NCBI GenBank assembly: GCA_035578175.1
Contig: JAQMRL010000001.1
Coordinates: forward strand, 434,644,045-434,708,044
From: Catonia carolina
Taxonomy: Eukaryota; Arthropoda; Insecta; Hemiptera; Achilidae
Direction of reading: 5' to 3'
DNA: 64,000 nucleotides
Part shown: in pieces, positions 9,313 through 20,019 of the stretch
Position numbering within the stretch: position 1 is the first letter of the stretch
Layout of the letters: each line of letters begins with the position of its first letter
The notes under the pieces: model-generated
Seen by the model: the letters and a program-made list of their open reading frames with translations, nothing else
Databases searched by the model: none
What the model was told of the DNA's origin: nothing
Program-made: the position numbers and the translations under genes

Positions 9313-10861
9313 ATAAATGTATTCTAAATAAATCAATGTATTCAATAATAAATCAATAAATCAAATGTATTCAATACATGTATTATAAATGTATGTATTG
9401 TAATAAATGTATGTATTTCAATATATTTCAATAAATTAAGTAATGAATTTAACGTAAAGTTAATATTTAGGGTTATCAGTTTTATCTTGACATGTCCTAC
9501 AGTCCCTGTTCATAAACTCATGAGTGCAATTATAAAAAAAACCTGTTGCACTGACCACTATACCAAAGGGCTGGTCAAACTTTGTTTTAACTGAGTTACT
9601 TAAATAGATTAGGTTAGCTCCTATCAGTCAATGAATTGTATTTGAAGTTAATGTGGGAGCTAGTTTCTTCCCAACTGTATACAATCTACTTATAGCTATG
9701 CCCGTGTAACAACCGGGCTGAATGACCGTTACAAACAAGGGGAAAGAAAGGAGTAGAGGTATTTTATGACTGCAATTCATGCGTTCCTAAAAACATTGTC
9801 TCTGCCCCGCTATTAACACATTCCACCTTCCATTGTTGTTGTCACTGTCTTTGTCAGTGCTATCCTAACTATTGATCGTTGTAGTTGTGTCTCTCTCTTT
9901 CTCTTCTGCCATTTAGATTCTTGTACCAATAGTAGTTATTTTTTTATAATTTCAGTTAAATTGTAGTTTACGTTTTCTTACAAATTTAGTTAATTTATTT
10001 ATTTATTTAGGTATATTTAGATTTATTTATTTATTTAGTTAACTTTCTTATTAATTCGTTTTAATTAGTATTATTAGTTATTAGTATTAGTAATATATTA
10101 GTTATTAGCATTAATAGTTTATAATTAGTTTTCGGATATTAATTAGATTAATAATCCTATAACTCCCTTCCTTCACATTTCTTTAGAAAATAAAATTAAT
10201 AATAACAGTAAAAATATAATTGTACATATATATGTCTATTTCATATAATGAATTAATACAATAATTTCACTAACCTTCTTTTTATATATACATATATATG
10301 TATTAGGCAAAAAATGTACGTATATGAATTAGAAAATAAAATTAATAAAAACAGCAAAATTATAATATAATATATCAAACAAAACAAAAATGTATAACAA
10401 TAACAAAAGAAAAGCATGAGTTTAACATATTTACGCATTTGCGTGTGTGTGGTCTGTGGTGTGCGTATTGTTCTTTTCAATTCTTGGAAATAGATAGAGT
10501 GAGAGAGTGCAAAGGAGGACGAATAGCAGTGTACGGAAGGGTACATTGAGTTGTGATAAATGTTTTTGTTCATGGCAGTATACTAAAGCTATGATGTTGC
10601 ACATCCCGGTTTTTATGTGGGCATATCCTACATACAGGTTTCCACTAAAGATCCCCCCAGTTGTGTAGATATTTCCTATGGTGATGGTTTTCCATCAACA
10701 GTTTCACAGCCACCCTGAGCTGCTTCCCGCCCAGACTAAGTACTGTACATGCAAGAGTATGGAACATGGTGCCCATTATTCATTCATTTACTATGTCTCA
10801 GTCCAGCAGTTTGGTTCCAATACTTTTGATGTCTCCAACTGATCCAGTCAGAGATGGCCAT
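9313..10861. other. A+T-rich non-coding DNA
   Basis: No gene supported. It includes tandem ATTTATTT and TTAGTATTAG-type low-complexity runs (9995-10140) and, at 10232-10283, a 50-bp piece identical to the distal end of the Penelope-like terminal element at 11.4 kb (TTTCACTAACCTTCTTTTT). Open frames here are A+T-biased and show no recognisable domain. Confidence 0.5.
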
Positions 10862-11383
10862 TGTGACTAGAACAAAATAAGTAACCAAAACAATATATTT
10901 AACAATACCTATCAGTTTATTTTAGTTACTTTTACACATTGATGTGGATGAGGATATACCCTCCACTACATTTTGGGCACCAATGTACGACTAATCACTA
11001 ATTTAACAGAACACTGGAAATTAGGTATCATGTGGTACATCACTTACAACTGATATTTTTTTTTTTTTTTTTGGTTTAACGTTTGACTGTATCAATGATT
11101 TGCTAACCACCAGATACTGTTCTAGTCCAGTAAACCATCGTGCAAACTCTAGTTCAACTAAAGTATCTACCTTTTCATTGCCTACAATCTATCTGTAACC
11201 CAGCACCCATGCAAAGGTAACCCTGTTGTTTTCAACCAGTTGTAGGAGGTTCTGCAGGCATTCCCACATTACTTTGAACCTACATGACCATGATCCTCAA
11301 GGGCTGAAATCATTCCAGGCAAAAAACTGCATTATTTTAACAGATTGTGACTAGAACAAAATAAGTAACCAAAACAATATATT

Positions 11384-11664
11384 CAAAAATAAATCTTTAT
11401 AATGCATCCTGCAGTTTTAAATATTTCTATTTCATATAATGAATTAATACAATAATTTCACTAACCTTCTTTTTAAACTGCGTCACCTTTATTTTAATTT
11501 TTACTTACACGTGTTTCGGTGGATCCACCATCATCAGAGTAAATAACATATAATTGAAACTAAAAACACTATTTATTAAAAATTTAAGTAAAAATTAAAA
11601 TAAAGGTGACGCAGTTTAAAAAGAAGGTTAGTGAAATTATTGTATTAATTCATTATATGAAATA
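11384..11664. mobile_element. Compact inverted Penelope-like terminal element with 13-bp target duplication
   Basis: 281 bp between direct repeats AAAACAATATATT (11371-11383 and 11665-11677). It is an imperfect palindrome: the left arm read on the minus strand and the right arm (from 11585) read on the plus strand share about 75 bp including AAGGTGACGCAGTTTAAAAA and AAGAAGGTTAGTG. Only the left arm holds a hammerhead core. The right arm begins within 1-2 nt of the predicted ribozyme cleavage point. No protein is encoded. The same terminus occurs at 30056-30330 and as a scrap at 10232. Confidence 0.75.
11500..11543 (-). ncRNA. Hammerhead ribozyme motif (CUGAUGA class)
   Basis: On the minus strand: UUUACU (11543-11538), CUGAUGA (11537-11531), a stem II of GGUG/CACC closing GAUC, GAAA (11517-11514), the palindrome CACGUG, then U-A and AGUAAA (11505-11500). 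The six outer bases pair perfectly (UUUACU with AGUAAA) as stem I, and cleavage is predicted after the A at 11506. CACGUG cannot fold on itself but can pair between two molecules, as proposed for short-stem-III hammerheads of Penelope-like elements. A single U at 11530 is unpaired at the base of stem II. Confidence 0.7.
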
Positions 11665-11828
11665 AAAACAATATATTTACCAATATCTGCTTATTTTAGT
11701 TACTTTTACACATTGATGTGGATGAGGATATACCCCCAACTACATTTTGGGCACCAATGTACGACTAACCACTAATTTAACAGAACACTGGAAATTAGGT
11801 ATCAGGTGGTACATCACTTACAACTGAT

Positions 11829-12012
11829 ATTTTTTTTTATTTTTTTTTGGTTTAACGTTTGACTGTTCTGCAATTACTGCTAATGGAGATGGTGAAGGAT
11901 GAAATGATATTTTTGTAATGTATGAAAATATGCCGTGCCTGAATGGGATTCGAACCCAAGACCGCATGATGAAAGGCGAGCATGTTATCTACTACGCCAA
12001 TGCGGCCAGCAC
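11829..12012 (-). repeat. tRNA-derived SINE, family 1
   Basis: Full copy in minus orientation: head ATTGGCGTAGTAGATAACATG, B box GGGTTCGAATCCC, tail ending in a poly-A run (poly-T on the plus strand at 11829-11846). Closely related to 2338-2518 and 59616-59780. It is not a functional tRNA because the two ends do not pair as an acceptor stem. Confidence 0.85.
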
Positions 12013-12600
12013 ACTTACAATTGAAATGGAATTAAAACCTAAAATATGTCAGTGTTGGAATAATGTCTATGAACTAATTTATGCAAATAAGTGCTAATTA
12101 AATTGAGGATAAAACATATTTTTAAAAAACTTCTGGTACTGACATGTTAACGACTCCAATGACCCTGCAACTGCTCACAGCAGTAACTTAGTTAATTTGT
12201 ATTATTCTAAATTAATTAACATTTAGATGTACCAAATTACAACAAAAATGTTCTGTTATGAAATAACACCTATGTACTAATTTATGCAAAATGAGATAAT
12301 AAAATTGAGTATAAATTTTAGTAGTTGCAACAGTTTCATATTGAGTTATCAGTATTAGATAATGAAATTTAAGCCAAAGGATTAATGGAAGGCCTACTTT
12401 AGTGATTCATCAAAAGGTCAGCAGTTTCATGAGACATTAAAACAGTCAGTTTGAAGAATTAGATTTCATAAATGGATATTTTTATTAAACAAAAATTATT
12501 TAATAGGTGGGGGAGAGTAAACTTCATTTAGGTGTACAGAATTACCAAAATACTGCATTAGTAATCCTAATACAATTTAAAAACGGCACATTTTAATTTT
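12013..12600. other. Non-coding DNA upstream of Snr1
   Basis: No gene or repeat recognised, apart from two short similar phrases (ACTAATTTATGCAAAATGAG-like at about 12070 and 12280) suggesting an old duplication. Probably part of the 5' flank of Snr1. Confidence 0.4.
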
Positions 12601-12740
12601 TTAATCACGTGATCTAATGTGTCACAAGATGGCTGCTTCGTAATTTTATCGTGGTTAATATAATCGATAGTACACAAATAAGTAAACAATTAAATCAAAA
12701 ACAAAAATCTAAATTCATCTAAGAATAATTTTAACGGTGA
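12601..12740 (+). promoter_or_regulatory. Putative Snr1 promoter and untranslated first exon
   Basis: A CACGTG E-box at 12605 and a short upstream ORF (ATGGCTGCTTCGTAA, about 12630) precede a consensus splice donor, AACG then GTGAGTAGAG, with the intron starting at 12737. This could end a non-coding first exon spliced to an acceptor before the start codon at 13042. It is inference only; no acceptor with a good polypyrimidine tract is obvious. Confidence 0.35.
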
Positions 12741-13041
12741 GTAGAGGTCCTTATTTATTTATTTATTTATTTATTTCTGTTTTACTGTTTATCGGTTTTT
12801 TAAAGTTTATATGTGTTTGATTAACTATTTTGTTTCGATATATTGTAATTAATCGACTCGACTCCACGATAATCGACCGTTGTTTCATGGCGCAGTGTAG
12901 CTTCGCTTTGAGGTTGCGGTGTTGTTTATAGTGCTGTTTAGTGTCTGTATCACTTTAAGTACGATATCAGAGTGTTAATCTACATCTTTTTTGTTAAAAA
13001 CTTATAAAAAGGTACGTAATAATTTATTACTATACATCAAG

Positions 13042-14151
13042 ATGGCGATAAGAACCTACGGTGACAAACCTATTAGTTTCCAAATTGAAGAAAATGGAGA
13101 CTACTATTGCATCGGCTCAGAAGTCGGCAATTACTTACGCCTGTTTCGGGGTTCTTTGTACAAGAGATACCCTGGAATGTTTAGACGTACTATTACAAAC
13201 GATGAAAGAAAACGGTTGATTGATATGGGTTTGAGTACCCATTTACTTGCTTCAAGTGTATCTTTATTGAAAGCGTCCGAAGTTGAAGATATTATTGATG
13301 GGAATGATGAAAAATATAAAGCTGTTTCAGTACATTCATCAGAACCACCGATGCCAAGAGAAGGTAAAACCAAAAAAAGTATGTCATGGGTTCCATCATT
13401 ACCCACAAGTTCACATTTGGATGCTGTACCACAAGCTACACCTATCAATCGAAACAGAGTGAATAACAAAAAAGTAAGAACATTTCCACTTTGTTTTGAT
13501 GACACTGATCCTACAATTAATCATGAAAATGCATCTCAAGTTGAATGTTTGGTACCGATACGACTCGATATGGAAATCGAAGGACAAAAATTAAGAGACA
13601 CTTTCACTTGGAATAAAAATGAAACTCTTATTTCTCCTGAACAGTTTGCTGAAGTTCTTTGTGATGATTTGGATCTCAATCCATTAACTTTTGTGCCAGC
13701 TATTGCACAAGCCATACGACAGCAAATTGAAGGATTTCCAACAGATAATATTTTGGAAGACCAAACAGATCAGCGAGTAATTATTAAATTAAATATTCAT
13801 GTTGGAAACACATCATTAGTTGATCAGGTTGAATGGGATATGAGTGAAAAAGAAAATAATCCGGAAGCATTTGCCATGAAATTATGCGCTGAGCTCGGAT
13901 TGGGTGGTGAATTTGTCACTGCTATTTCGTATTCGATACGTGGTCAGTTGAGTTGGCATCAGAGAATGTATGCGTTCAGTGATTCACCTCTTCCAACGGT
14001 AGAAGTGCCATTTAGGCAACCTTCTGAAGCAGACCAATGGTCACCTTTCCTCGAAACTCTTACTGATGCTGAAATGGAAAAGAAAATCCGTGATCAGGAC
14101 CGCAACACCCGCCGCATGAGGAGACTAGCGAATACGACGCCGGGTTGGTGA
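13042..14151 (+). CDS. Snr1: SNF5 / SMARCB1 / Snr1, SWI/SNF core subunit
   Basis: Complete 369-residue SNF5 protein in one uninterrupted exon. The N-terminal winged-helix region has GSEVGNYLR and [10 protein letters not shown], then [20 protein letters not shown]. The two SNF5 repeats follow: [18 protein letters not shown] to [14 protein letters not shown], and [12 protein letters not shown] to [17 protein letters not shown]. It ends with the conserved basic alpha helix ([19 protein letters not shown]). The length is close to human SMARCB1 (385). SNF5 binds nucleosomes and scaffolds the Brahma remodelling complex in the nucleus. The start at [11 protein letters not shown] is preferred over an in-frame ATG at 12991 because alignment to the family begins here. 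The ORF is intact and conserved, but intronless, which raises the possibility of a functional retrocopy or intron loss. The last 60 bp are notably G+C-richer than the rest. Confidence 0.97.
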   Translation: MAIRTYGDKPISFQIEENGDYYCIGSEVGNYLRLFRGSLYKRYPGMFRRTITNDERKRLIDMGLSTHLLASSVSLLKASEVEDIIDGNDEKYKAVSVHSSEPPMPREGKTKKSMSWVPSLPTSSHLDAVPQATPINRNRVNNKKVRTFPLCFDDTDPTINHENASQVECLVPIRLDMEIEGQKLRDTFTWNKNETLISPEQFAEVLCDDLDLNPLTFVPAIAQAIRQQIEGFPTDNILEDQTDQRVIIKLNIHVGNTSLVDQVEWDMSEKENNPEAFAMKLCAELGLGGEFVTAISYSIRGQLSWHQRMYAFSDSPLPTVEVPFRQPSEADQWSPFLETLTDAEMEKKIRDQDRNTRRMRRLANTTPGW

Positions 14152-14540
14152 GGCGAGAAGCATAGTGAAATTAATAGTTTCACTAAAAAACCCTAGCCCA
14201 ATTAAGTAAATTAGCTAGGTAGGCCCTACATTAATATGTATTAATTGAATTGAACTATAACTTAGGTATTGGAATTAAAGAATTCTTATAATCAAATTGT
14301 TAAGTACAAATTTTATACGTTTGTAAAATTGGTGAAAAAAACTTAAGAACCATCTAGTGCGTTGAGTTGTTTAGCTAAGCTAATTAAAACTGTTTTCCAG
14401 TGTAGTAATATTAGTTAACAAATTTAAAGACTTTTTTCTAATCAGAGAATGTATTTAAACGCGAATGTATTTTTATTTTTGTTAGGGAAATCAAAACTAA
14501 TATGTTTTTCACAGTTGATGAGCTCTGCTGTTCCACGCGT
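14152..14540 (+). other. Snr1 3' flank
   Basis: A+T-rich DNA following the stop codon, presumably 3' UTR at first. No AATAAA hexamer was found close to the stop, so the transcript end is not placed. Nothing else is recognised. Confidence 0.4.
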
Positions 14541-14640
14541 TTAGACCAATCACAACGTTTGCCAGCATTGTCAGATTGTTCCTGATGAAAATTACATGCG
14601 TATAAGAGCTGCAATAGTTCATTTGTGTTTTGCATCTCGT
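14541..14640 (+). promoter_or_regulatory. Candidate CCAAT/TATA promoter
   Basis: ACCAATCACAAC (CCAAT-type box, about 14546) is followed about 50 bp later by GTATAAGAGC (TATA-like, about 14598) and then a pyrimidine-rich CATTTGTGTTTTGC that could hold a start site. It lies about 100 bp before a short ORF with a good start context. No other support. Confidence 0.25.
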
Positions 14641-14732
14641 ATTGAACACATTGATTATAGAGTGCGATACTTTATAAAATTATCAGCTGATTGTTTGTTC
14701 ATAGGTTATAATTTTTATTGAAAGACCAAAAA

Positions 14733-14888
14733 ATGGCTGACAAAATATTTAACAGAGCTACAAGAGCAAGTATTGGCAACATTGCTGGCAAGTCATTGAC
14801 TAGCTATAAAGTGGATATTTTTAAAGGGGGCAATGCGTATGTTCAGAGCTCATCAGCCTTGAAAAATAGTGTGTGTGAGATGTGTTAA
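14733..14888 (+). CDS. Candidate small ORF of unknown function
   Basis: 51 codons with the start context AAAAATGGC, encoding MADKIFNRATRASIGNIAGK to ALKNSVCEMC. I do not recognise it. The composition is less A+T-driven than surrounding chance ORFs (A, S, G and N rich; no long K, N or I runs), and it sits downstream of a possible CCAAT/TATA pair. It could be a small peptide gene, the first exon of a longer gene, or chance. No signal peptide or transmembrane segment is seen. Confidence 0.25.
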   Translation: MADKIFNRATRASIGNIAGKSLTSYKVDIFKGGNAYVQSSSALKNSVCEMC

Positions 14889-15845
14889 AAAATTTTTATA
14901 ACTTCAAGAGGATTTTTTGGTGTAATGTGAATGTGAGTGTTTGTAAATATTTCTTCAAGAATTCTTTACAGCGGTATTTTATTTTCAAGATTCAAAGAAT
15001 GAATATTTCAGTGTTAGCCAATGTTTTAAAGTTTCTAGGTAAGTTTGAGATATTGTATTCTAGATTATCGCAAGAAACATTATTTAATAACAGGTCTAAA
15101 AACAGTTGTTATGTATTATATTTCTTACCATGTTTTGTAATTATTTTTTGAATGGAGGAAGTACTTCATCCTAGTGTTGTGTACATATTTTTTTATTAAT
15201 TTTATTAAAAATTGTATATGTCAATTTAATATTAACTTGAATTTTAATTTCGTAATAATGAAAAAGTATCTTAAATCAATGCTGTAAATATGTAAATGAA
15301 AGATCTCTTGTATTGTAACTATTTTTTTGTTTAATTTACTTACCTAACTTTTTGTTTGTGTATTTTTTTAGATTATATTTGTAGGCCTGTTTAAATATAA
15401 TTGTTAATTTAACAACTATGGACATAGTTATTGTGTATATAATTATGTCATATCATTGTTAGCTTCAAGGTCAATGGAGGTAGCCTATTTTTGTATTGCA
15501 TTTTCAGTGTGATACTCACACAAGCGCATTAGAATTACATTATGTATTTATACAATACGTTTATGATAGAAGACTATGGTAATTATGGAGTTTTCAGGGC
15601 TCCTTACCGATTGTATCATTTTTTTTGAAATTGATAGTTTTTTGTGTACTGAATCCCAGTATGAAAGTATTTTTGTGCGCAAAAGCACCATGGAATTAGT
15701 TATAAGCCCTTATTTTATCATGTACCGATGTAACCTATTTTAGGTTATGTTATTTCGGTTCATGATAGAGAATATAAGGGGTTAAGTGAAATTGTTAATA
15801 GTGCTAAAAAATGTTGCTCATAATGATTTGTCACATACTCTAGAT
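14889..15845. other. Non-coding DNA with one hairpin
   Basis: No gene supported. Positions 15703-15788 form an imperfect inverted repeat (AAGCCCTTATTTTATCATG facing CATGATAGAGAATATAAGGGG) of about 35-bp arms, possibly a tiny MITE or a foldback remnant. The rest is A+T-rich. Confidence 0.45.
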
Positions 15846-17351
15846 TGGTGGTTCTTAAATTGGGTTTGCATAGAAGAATTTCAGGGGAGGTGTGAGTGTA
15901 CTTGAAATATATAAAAGTAAAACTATAAATTACAGTTTTATAGTCGCATGTATATTTTCAAAATTGTCGTACTTTTTTGTACATTGTACTTTAGCAGTTA
16001 AGCACTCGATTGTTGCAATAGCACAGTTATTGTCCTACTCTGGCAACACTGTGATCGTGTTTTCTTTCTTATTCCGATTGCAGGCTACTATACTGTGGAC
16101 AATTCCAACTGGCACAACTCTTGCTCTCCGCATAAAGTATACCCATAACCTATTCTTTTAACCCCTTACCGGTTTTTACCGGAATATTCCGGCGTACGAG
16201 AAGTGCATAAAAAGGACCACTGACGGAATATTCCGACAATAAATTTTGTCCAGTTTTAAAACGTCCGTTGTCGGACTATTCCGTTTTAACTATTGCGTAT
16301 CTCTTTGTATAGCTATTTTAGTTCTATGTTCTAATACTTACAGTGCTAGTAAATGTTTTTGTAGAAGTCTATCTTCAAAATAACGTTGCTATTCTGCTAC
16401 GGGTACTCAGACAGTTTTAGGTTAGTGTTAGCCAGCCGACTTGTTTACTATTGTAAAGAGTTACGTCGACCTGTCATTTTCTGTTAAATCCCGTATTATG
16501 GTTTATAATAGTGGAGAAAATTTAGTTTTTTTTCATTTTTTATAATTATAATCTTCAATTTGAATAAATTAACTTTGGTATTTAGTTTTTCGTTAATTAT
16601 TGCTTCCTAAAGAGGCATTGATCTGTCGTCACCAAAAGCAGCTATGACAGGTTAGGTATCCATTTCTTATTATTGTAATAACATCTACTCTGCATGAAAA
16701 ATACCAGTGTTTGTTACTTAATAAGTCATAACTAGGATATACACAACTTTCTATGCAATAAAAAAAATAGAGCAACTTAGTATCGTTTTCTGAAAAAAAA
16801 AGAAACCGGTAAGGGGTTAACAAGGTCTACAAATTTTAATGTATGCAAATGCCTACAACCTTATTTAATATACAAACGTACAAATAATTATTTCATTTTA
16901 AAATATGTATTTAATTTGTCCTAGTAAAAATTTAAATTATAAATTACAAGAATTAAATTGCAAAAACTCACTAAACTATACTCTACAGACGCACACAACT
17001 AATTAAACAAAATGGTTTGAATAAATTATAATGAACAGAAAACCATATATGAAAACAAAATATTAGCAACATCATGTCAGACAGATTATTATTAATAACA
17101 ACAGTGAAAACAAAGCGTAGTGACTGCGTGATTCACACATTACAGTATCGATTGTATACTTTTATGACTGTACCGTCGTTGCATGGCGAGGGGCGAAGAG
17201 TGGAGTAGATAAACACCAAAGCTGCTTGTGCCAATTCGAATTGTCCAACGTATAATTGTTTTGACCACATATTGCAGTGATGTTGGGGATGGCGTGACCT
17301 CACATTAATGTTTAAAGAGGGGTATAGTCCCTGAAAGGTTGAGAACTACTG
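15846..17351. mobile_element. hAT element containing a piggyBac-type MITE
   Basis: 1506 bp flanked by a perfect 8-bp direct repeat CTCTAGAT (15838-15845 and 17352-17359). The ends are TGGTGGTTCTTAAATTGGG and inverted CAGTAGTTCTCAACCTTTC, related to the CAGnGGTTCTCAA ends of many hATs. Removing the nested 16162-16816 element leaves about 0.85 kb with no intact frame, so it is a non-autonomous or decayed copy. Confidence 0.85.
16162..16816. mobile_element. piggyBac-type MITE 1
   Basis: 655 bp bordered by TTAA (16158-16161 and 16817-16820) with matching ends CCCCTTACCGGTTT. A TTAA duplication with ends starting CCC is typical of the piggyBac superfamily. A degenerate GGAATATTCCG motif recurs three times near the left end. 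Non-coding. Nested in the hAT element. Confidence 0.85.
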
Positions 17352-17359
17352 CTCTAGAT

Positions 17360-17912
17360 TATTATTGGTATAAATTAAATGTACAAATATTAAAGATTAT
17401 TAAAAAATATTTATGTATTCTAACTTAATTATAGTAATTAATTTGTACAGTGTGTATTAATGTATAGATTTAGGTCAAATTTAACAGGACGAGTAATTCA
17501 GAAATTATTATTTAACGATTTTGTTAAAAGTATACAAATTTGAAATAAGGAATTTAAAATTTACGTTTTTATGTGTTATCACAATCCGTACGTAAACAGT
17601 TTGTGTTAACAGATTTTCTTGTTTTAGAAACAGATAATTTTGTTGTCAGCTTTCTGTGCTCTTTGGCTGATTACTCAGCATTTTGAATCAATCGTAGGTG
17701 GTGTTAACTGTTGGTTAGTTTAGTTGGTGAGGTCCATCAATGAGGAGAAATTTCTTTCTTCAGTATGTAGAAAGAAAAAATTGTACCTATATTTCGTTTA
17801 CGTCTAACATAATGGAAGTTAAATATTTTTAATTTAATTTTTTTTTTTTTTTGAAAAATTTGTACCTATATTTCGATCGAAACTAACATGATGGAAGTGT
17901 AAATTTGTTTAA
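17360..17912. other. A+T-rich non-coding DNA
   Basis: No gene seen. A phrase AAATTGTACCTATATTTCG followed by TAACATAATGGAAGT occurs twice (about 17778 and 17858), a local direct duplication of about 60 bp. Confidence 0.5.
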
Positions 17913-18515
17913 CCCTTACAGCGCCAGGAGAATATTTTGTGAGTTTCTACCGAAAAATGCTACTTGTGTGTGATTTCTAGCATCTATCTGTCCATAACAT
18001 GGCTATTTTTTCAAGGTATCTTAATGACTTTGTTTTGTTCATAACGAATTGATCTTGTATGATATTTAACTTGGAACACATTTCTTACAATTTAAAAATA
18101 AAATGATGATACGTAGTCATTTTTTGTGGAAATTTCATTTTCAACTTGAAAAAAATCACCGTAAAAAATTATGTTATTCAATTTCATTTATATCACTTTA
18201 AAGACAATATTACGAAAAAACTACAAAAAAATCATTTATTTATTGTTAAAAATAAAAATACTGCGATAAAAGTTACAAAAATTAAATTTTTAGTTTTTTT
18301 AATCAATATGAATCGATTACATTCATAAGAAACTCAACATGTATTTTATCAATCAATTTCTTACTGATTATTTTCATACGCTGTTTTTACAAATTGAGTG
18401 AAAAATAAAAATTCTATGAATTTTTTAGCTAACGTACTAATAAAAGGAAGACGCTGGCATTTTTCGGTAAAACTGCTGACGTCCTAATAATAATAGGACG
18501 CTGGCACTTTAAGGG
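17913..18515. mobile_element. piggyBac-type MITE 2
   Basis: 603 bp bordered by TTAA (17909-17912 and 18516-18519). Ends are CCCTTACAGCGCCAG and inverted CCCTTAAAGTGCCAG. Near the right end GACGCTGGCA occurs twice, separated by about 45 bp. The interior is A+T-rich with no coding signal. Confidence 0.82.
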
Positions 18516-18519
18516 TTAA

Positions 18520-20019
18520 TTTGTTTTTTCTGATATGTCAGATGTATGAATTTCTGAATTGTCCTTATATAGGCTAGTGGTTGTTTTGTATTTTGTAATA
18601 AGTATAAATCTTGTTGGAAATCTTCTGTTTTTAACAATTTTTATGTGGTTTATTATCAGCCTAATAGTATTTGAGATTGTTGATTTAATCTTTCTTAAAT
18701 TTTGAACATTTCATCCAAAGTTGTTATTATTAGGAATTATAAATATGTTCGATTTGAGGAAAGTTACAACAGTTCTAGTTATTTAATGATGTTTGTGCTG
18801 AATATTGTTTCTATTTGTTTGGACACTACTAATTATAGAGCTGTGAAACAACCTTGTCTTTAATACAAATATTTTAGGTTATAATATTATCGTGTTAAGG
18901 CAAGATTTGGTAGATTACCTTTTTAATCATACAATTGTATTAAAAAAACTTAACTGAACTTACACTCTTGTCAGTTGATAGAAAGCTATTTTTAAAAATT
19001 AACAAGTTGTGATTAGCTACTCTTATCCTTAATGTTAAATTGTTAAACATCAGATTAGTGTATAAATAAATAATAACAAAAACTTAGAATGTGAACACAC
19101 AGATTGTAAAATTTTATTAATATAGTAAATTAAGAAAAATTTTATCTCCCCCTTATCATATCTAACAATATATTAGTTAAACATGTTTTAAATCCATTTT
19201 TGTTAAATTGAAATTTATTATTGATTGTTACAGTAATGCATCTGGTTTGAATTTTTTAGTTTTTATAAAAATAATTTTACTGTAATTGTTTTAAGTTAAA
19301 AATTTATTGTTAGTTGGATAATTAGTTTTACTTAACTCTTGTGCGACTGATAGGTTTGAGAATATTAACTCTTCGAACATTAATGCCGAAATTGCGCCAG
19401 CTTTTTTATCCAAAAAATTTGAAAATTTTATGAGTCATTAAGCAAGTTTTGAGAAATGTTTTAAAAAAACAAACATGAAACTCCGTTTTTTTATGCCAGT
19501 TACAGCAAATTAACAAAAACTTTGTTGTGATTTATGCAAAGTTGCAATTTTTGTCAAAATTTTCCAATAAATAATTTTTATTTTTATTGTTTTTAGTCTG
19601 GTATTATAGAAAAATGTCTAGCGAAAAATTTTATTTGTCAAACGCCCTCACTTACCTCACTATATTGCTATTGAAGCTTATGTGAGAGTAAGTGAATATG
19701 GATTCTGTGGTAAAAGGAAGGCAGAAAAAACTGCTCTCTTTGAGCTATTGTCATTGACCCATTTCTACAGTTATTTGTATGATATTATGTTATATAAAAG
19801 CACGGAATTTTGTGAACACGTGCATGTAGAAAAAAATAGGAAAGAAAAATATTAGATCACTTTAGTTTCATTGTAAAGAATGTCTGGAAATAAGCTATTG
19901 TACGAATATTGGAGGGTTTATTCCCTTTTACAAGTGATATTCAATTCAACCGGTTTTGCTATAAAAGCAAGATGGAACAATATACGTACCCATACCATTC
20001 AAGCTTTCAAACGCGGTTG
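18520..20019. other. A+T-rich intergenic DNA
   Basis: 1.5 kb with no gene, repeat family or RNA that I can support. The ORFs are short and A+T-biased. Confidence 0.5.

Larger units (their letters stand above)
10862..11845 (+). repeat. Local direct duplication interrupted by a Penelope-like insertion
   Basis: A 230-bp unit (10862-11094) is repeated in direct orientation at 11344-11383 plus 11665-11845, containing ACATTGATGTGGATGAGG and GGGCACCAATGTACGAC in both. The second unit is split by the 281-bp inverted element at 11384-11664. The first unit ends inside a truncated SINE (poly-T then GGTTTAACGTTTGACTG); the second continues into the complete SINE. Confidence 0.8.

Noticed and set aside
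12991..13041. Upstream in-frame ATG of Snr1 ([17 protein letters not shown] extension)
   Set aside because: The extension is A+T-driven, is not like any SNF5 N-terminus, and crosses a strong splice-donor-like GTACGTAAT at 13012. The start at 13042 fits the family.
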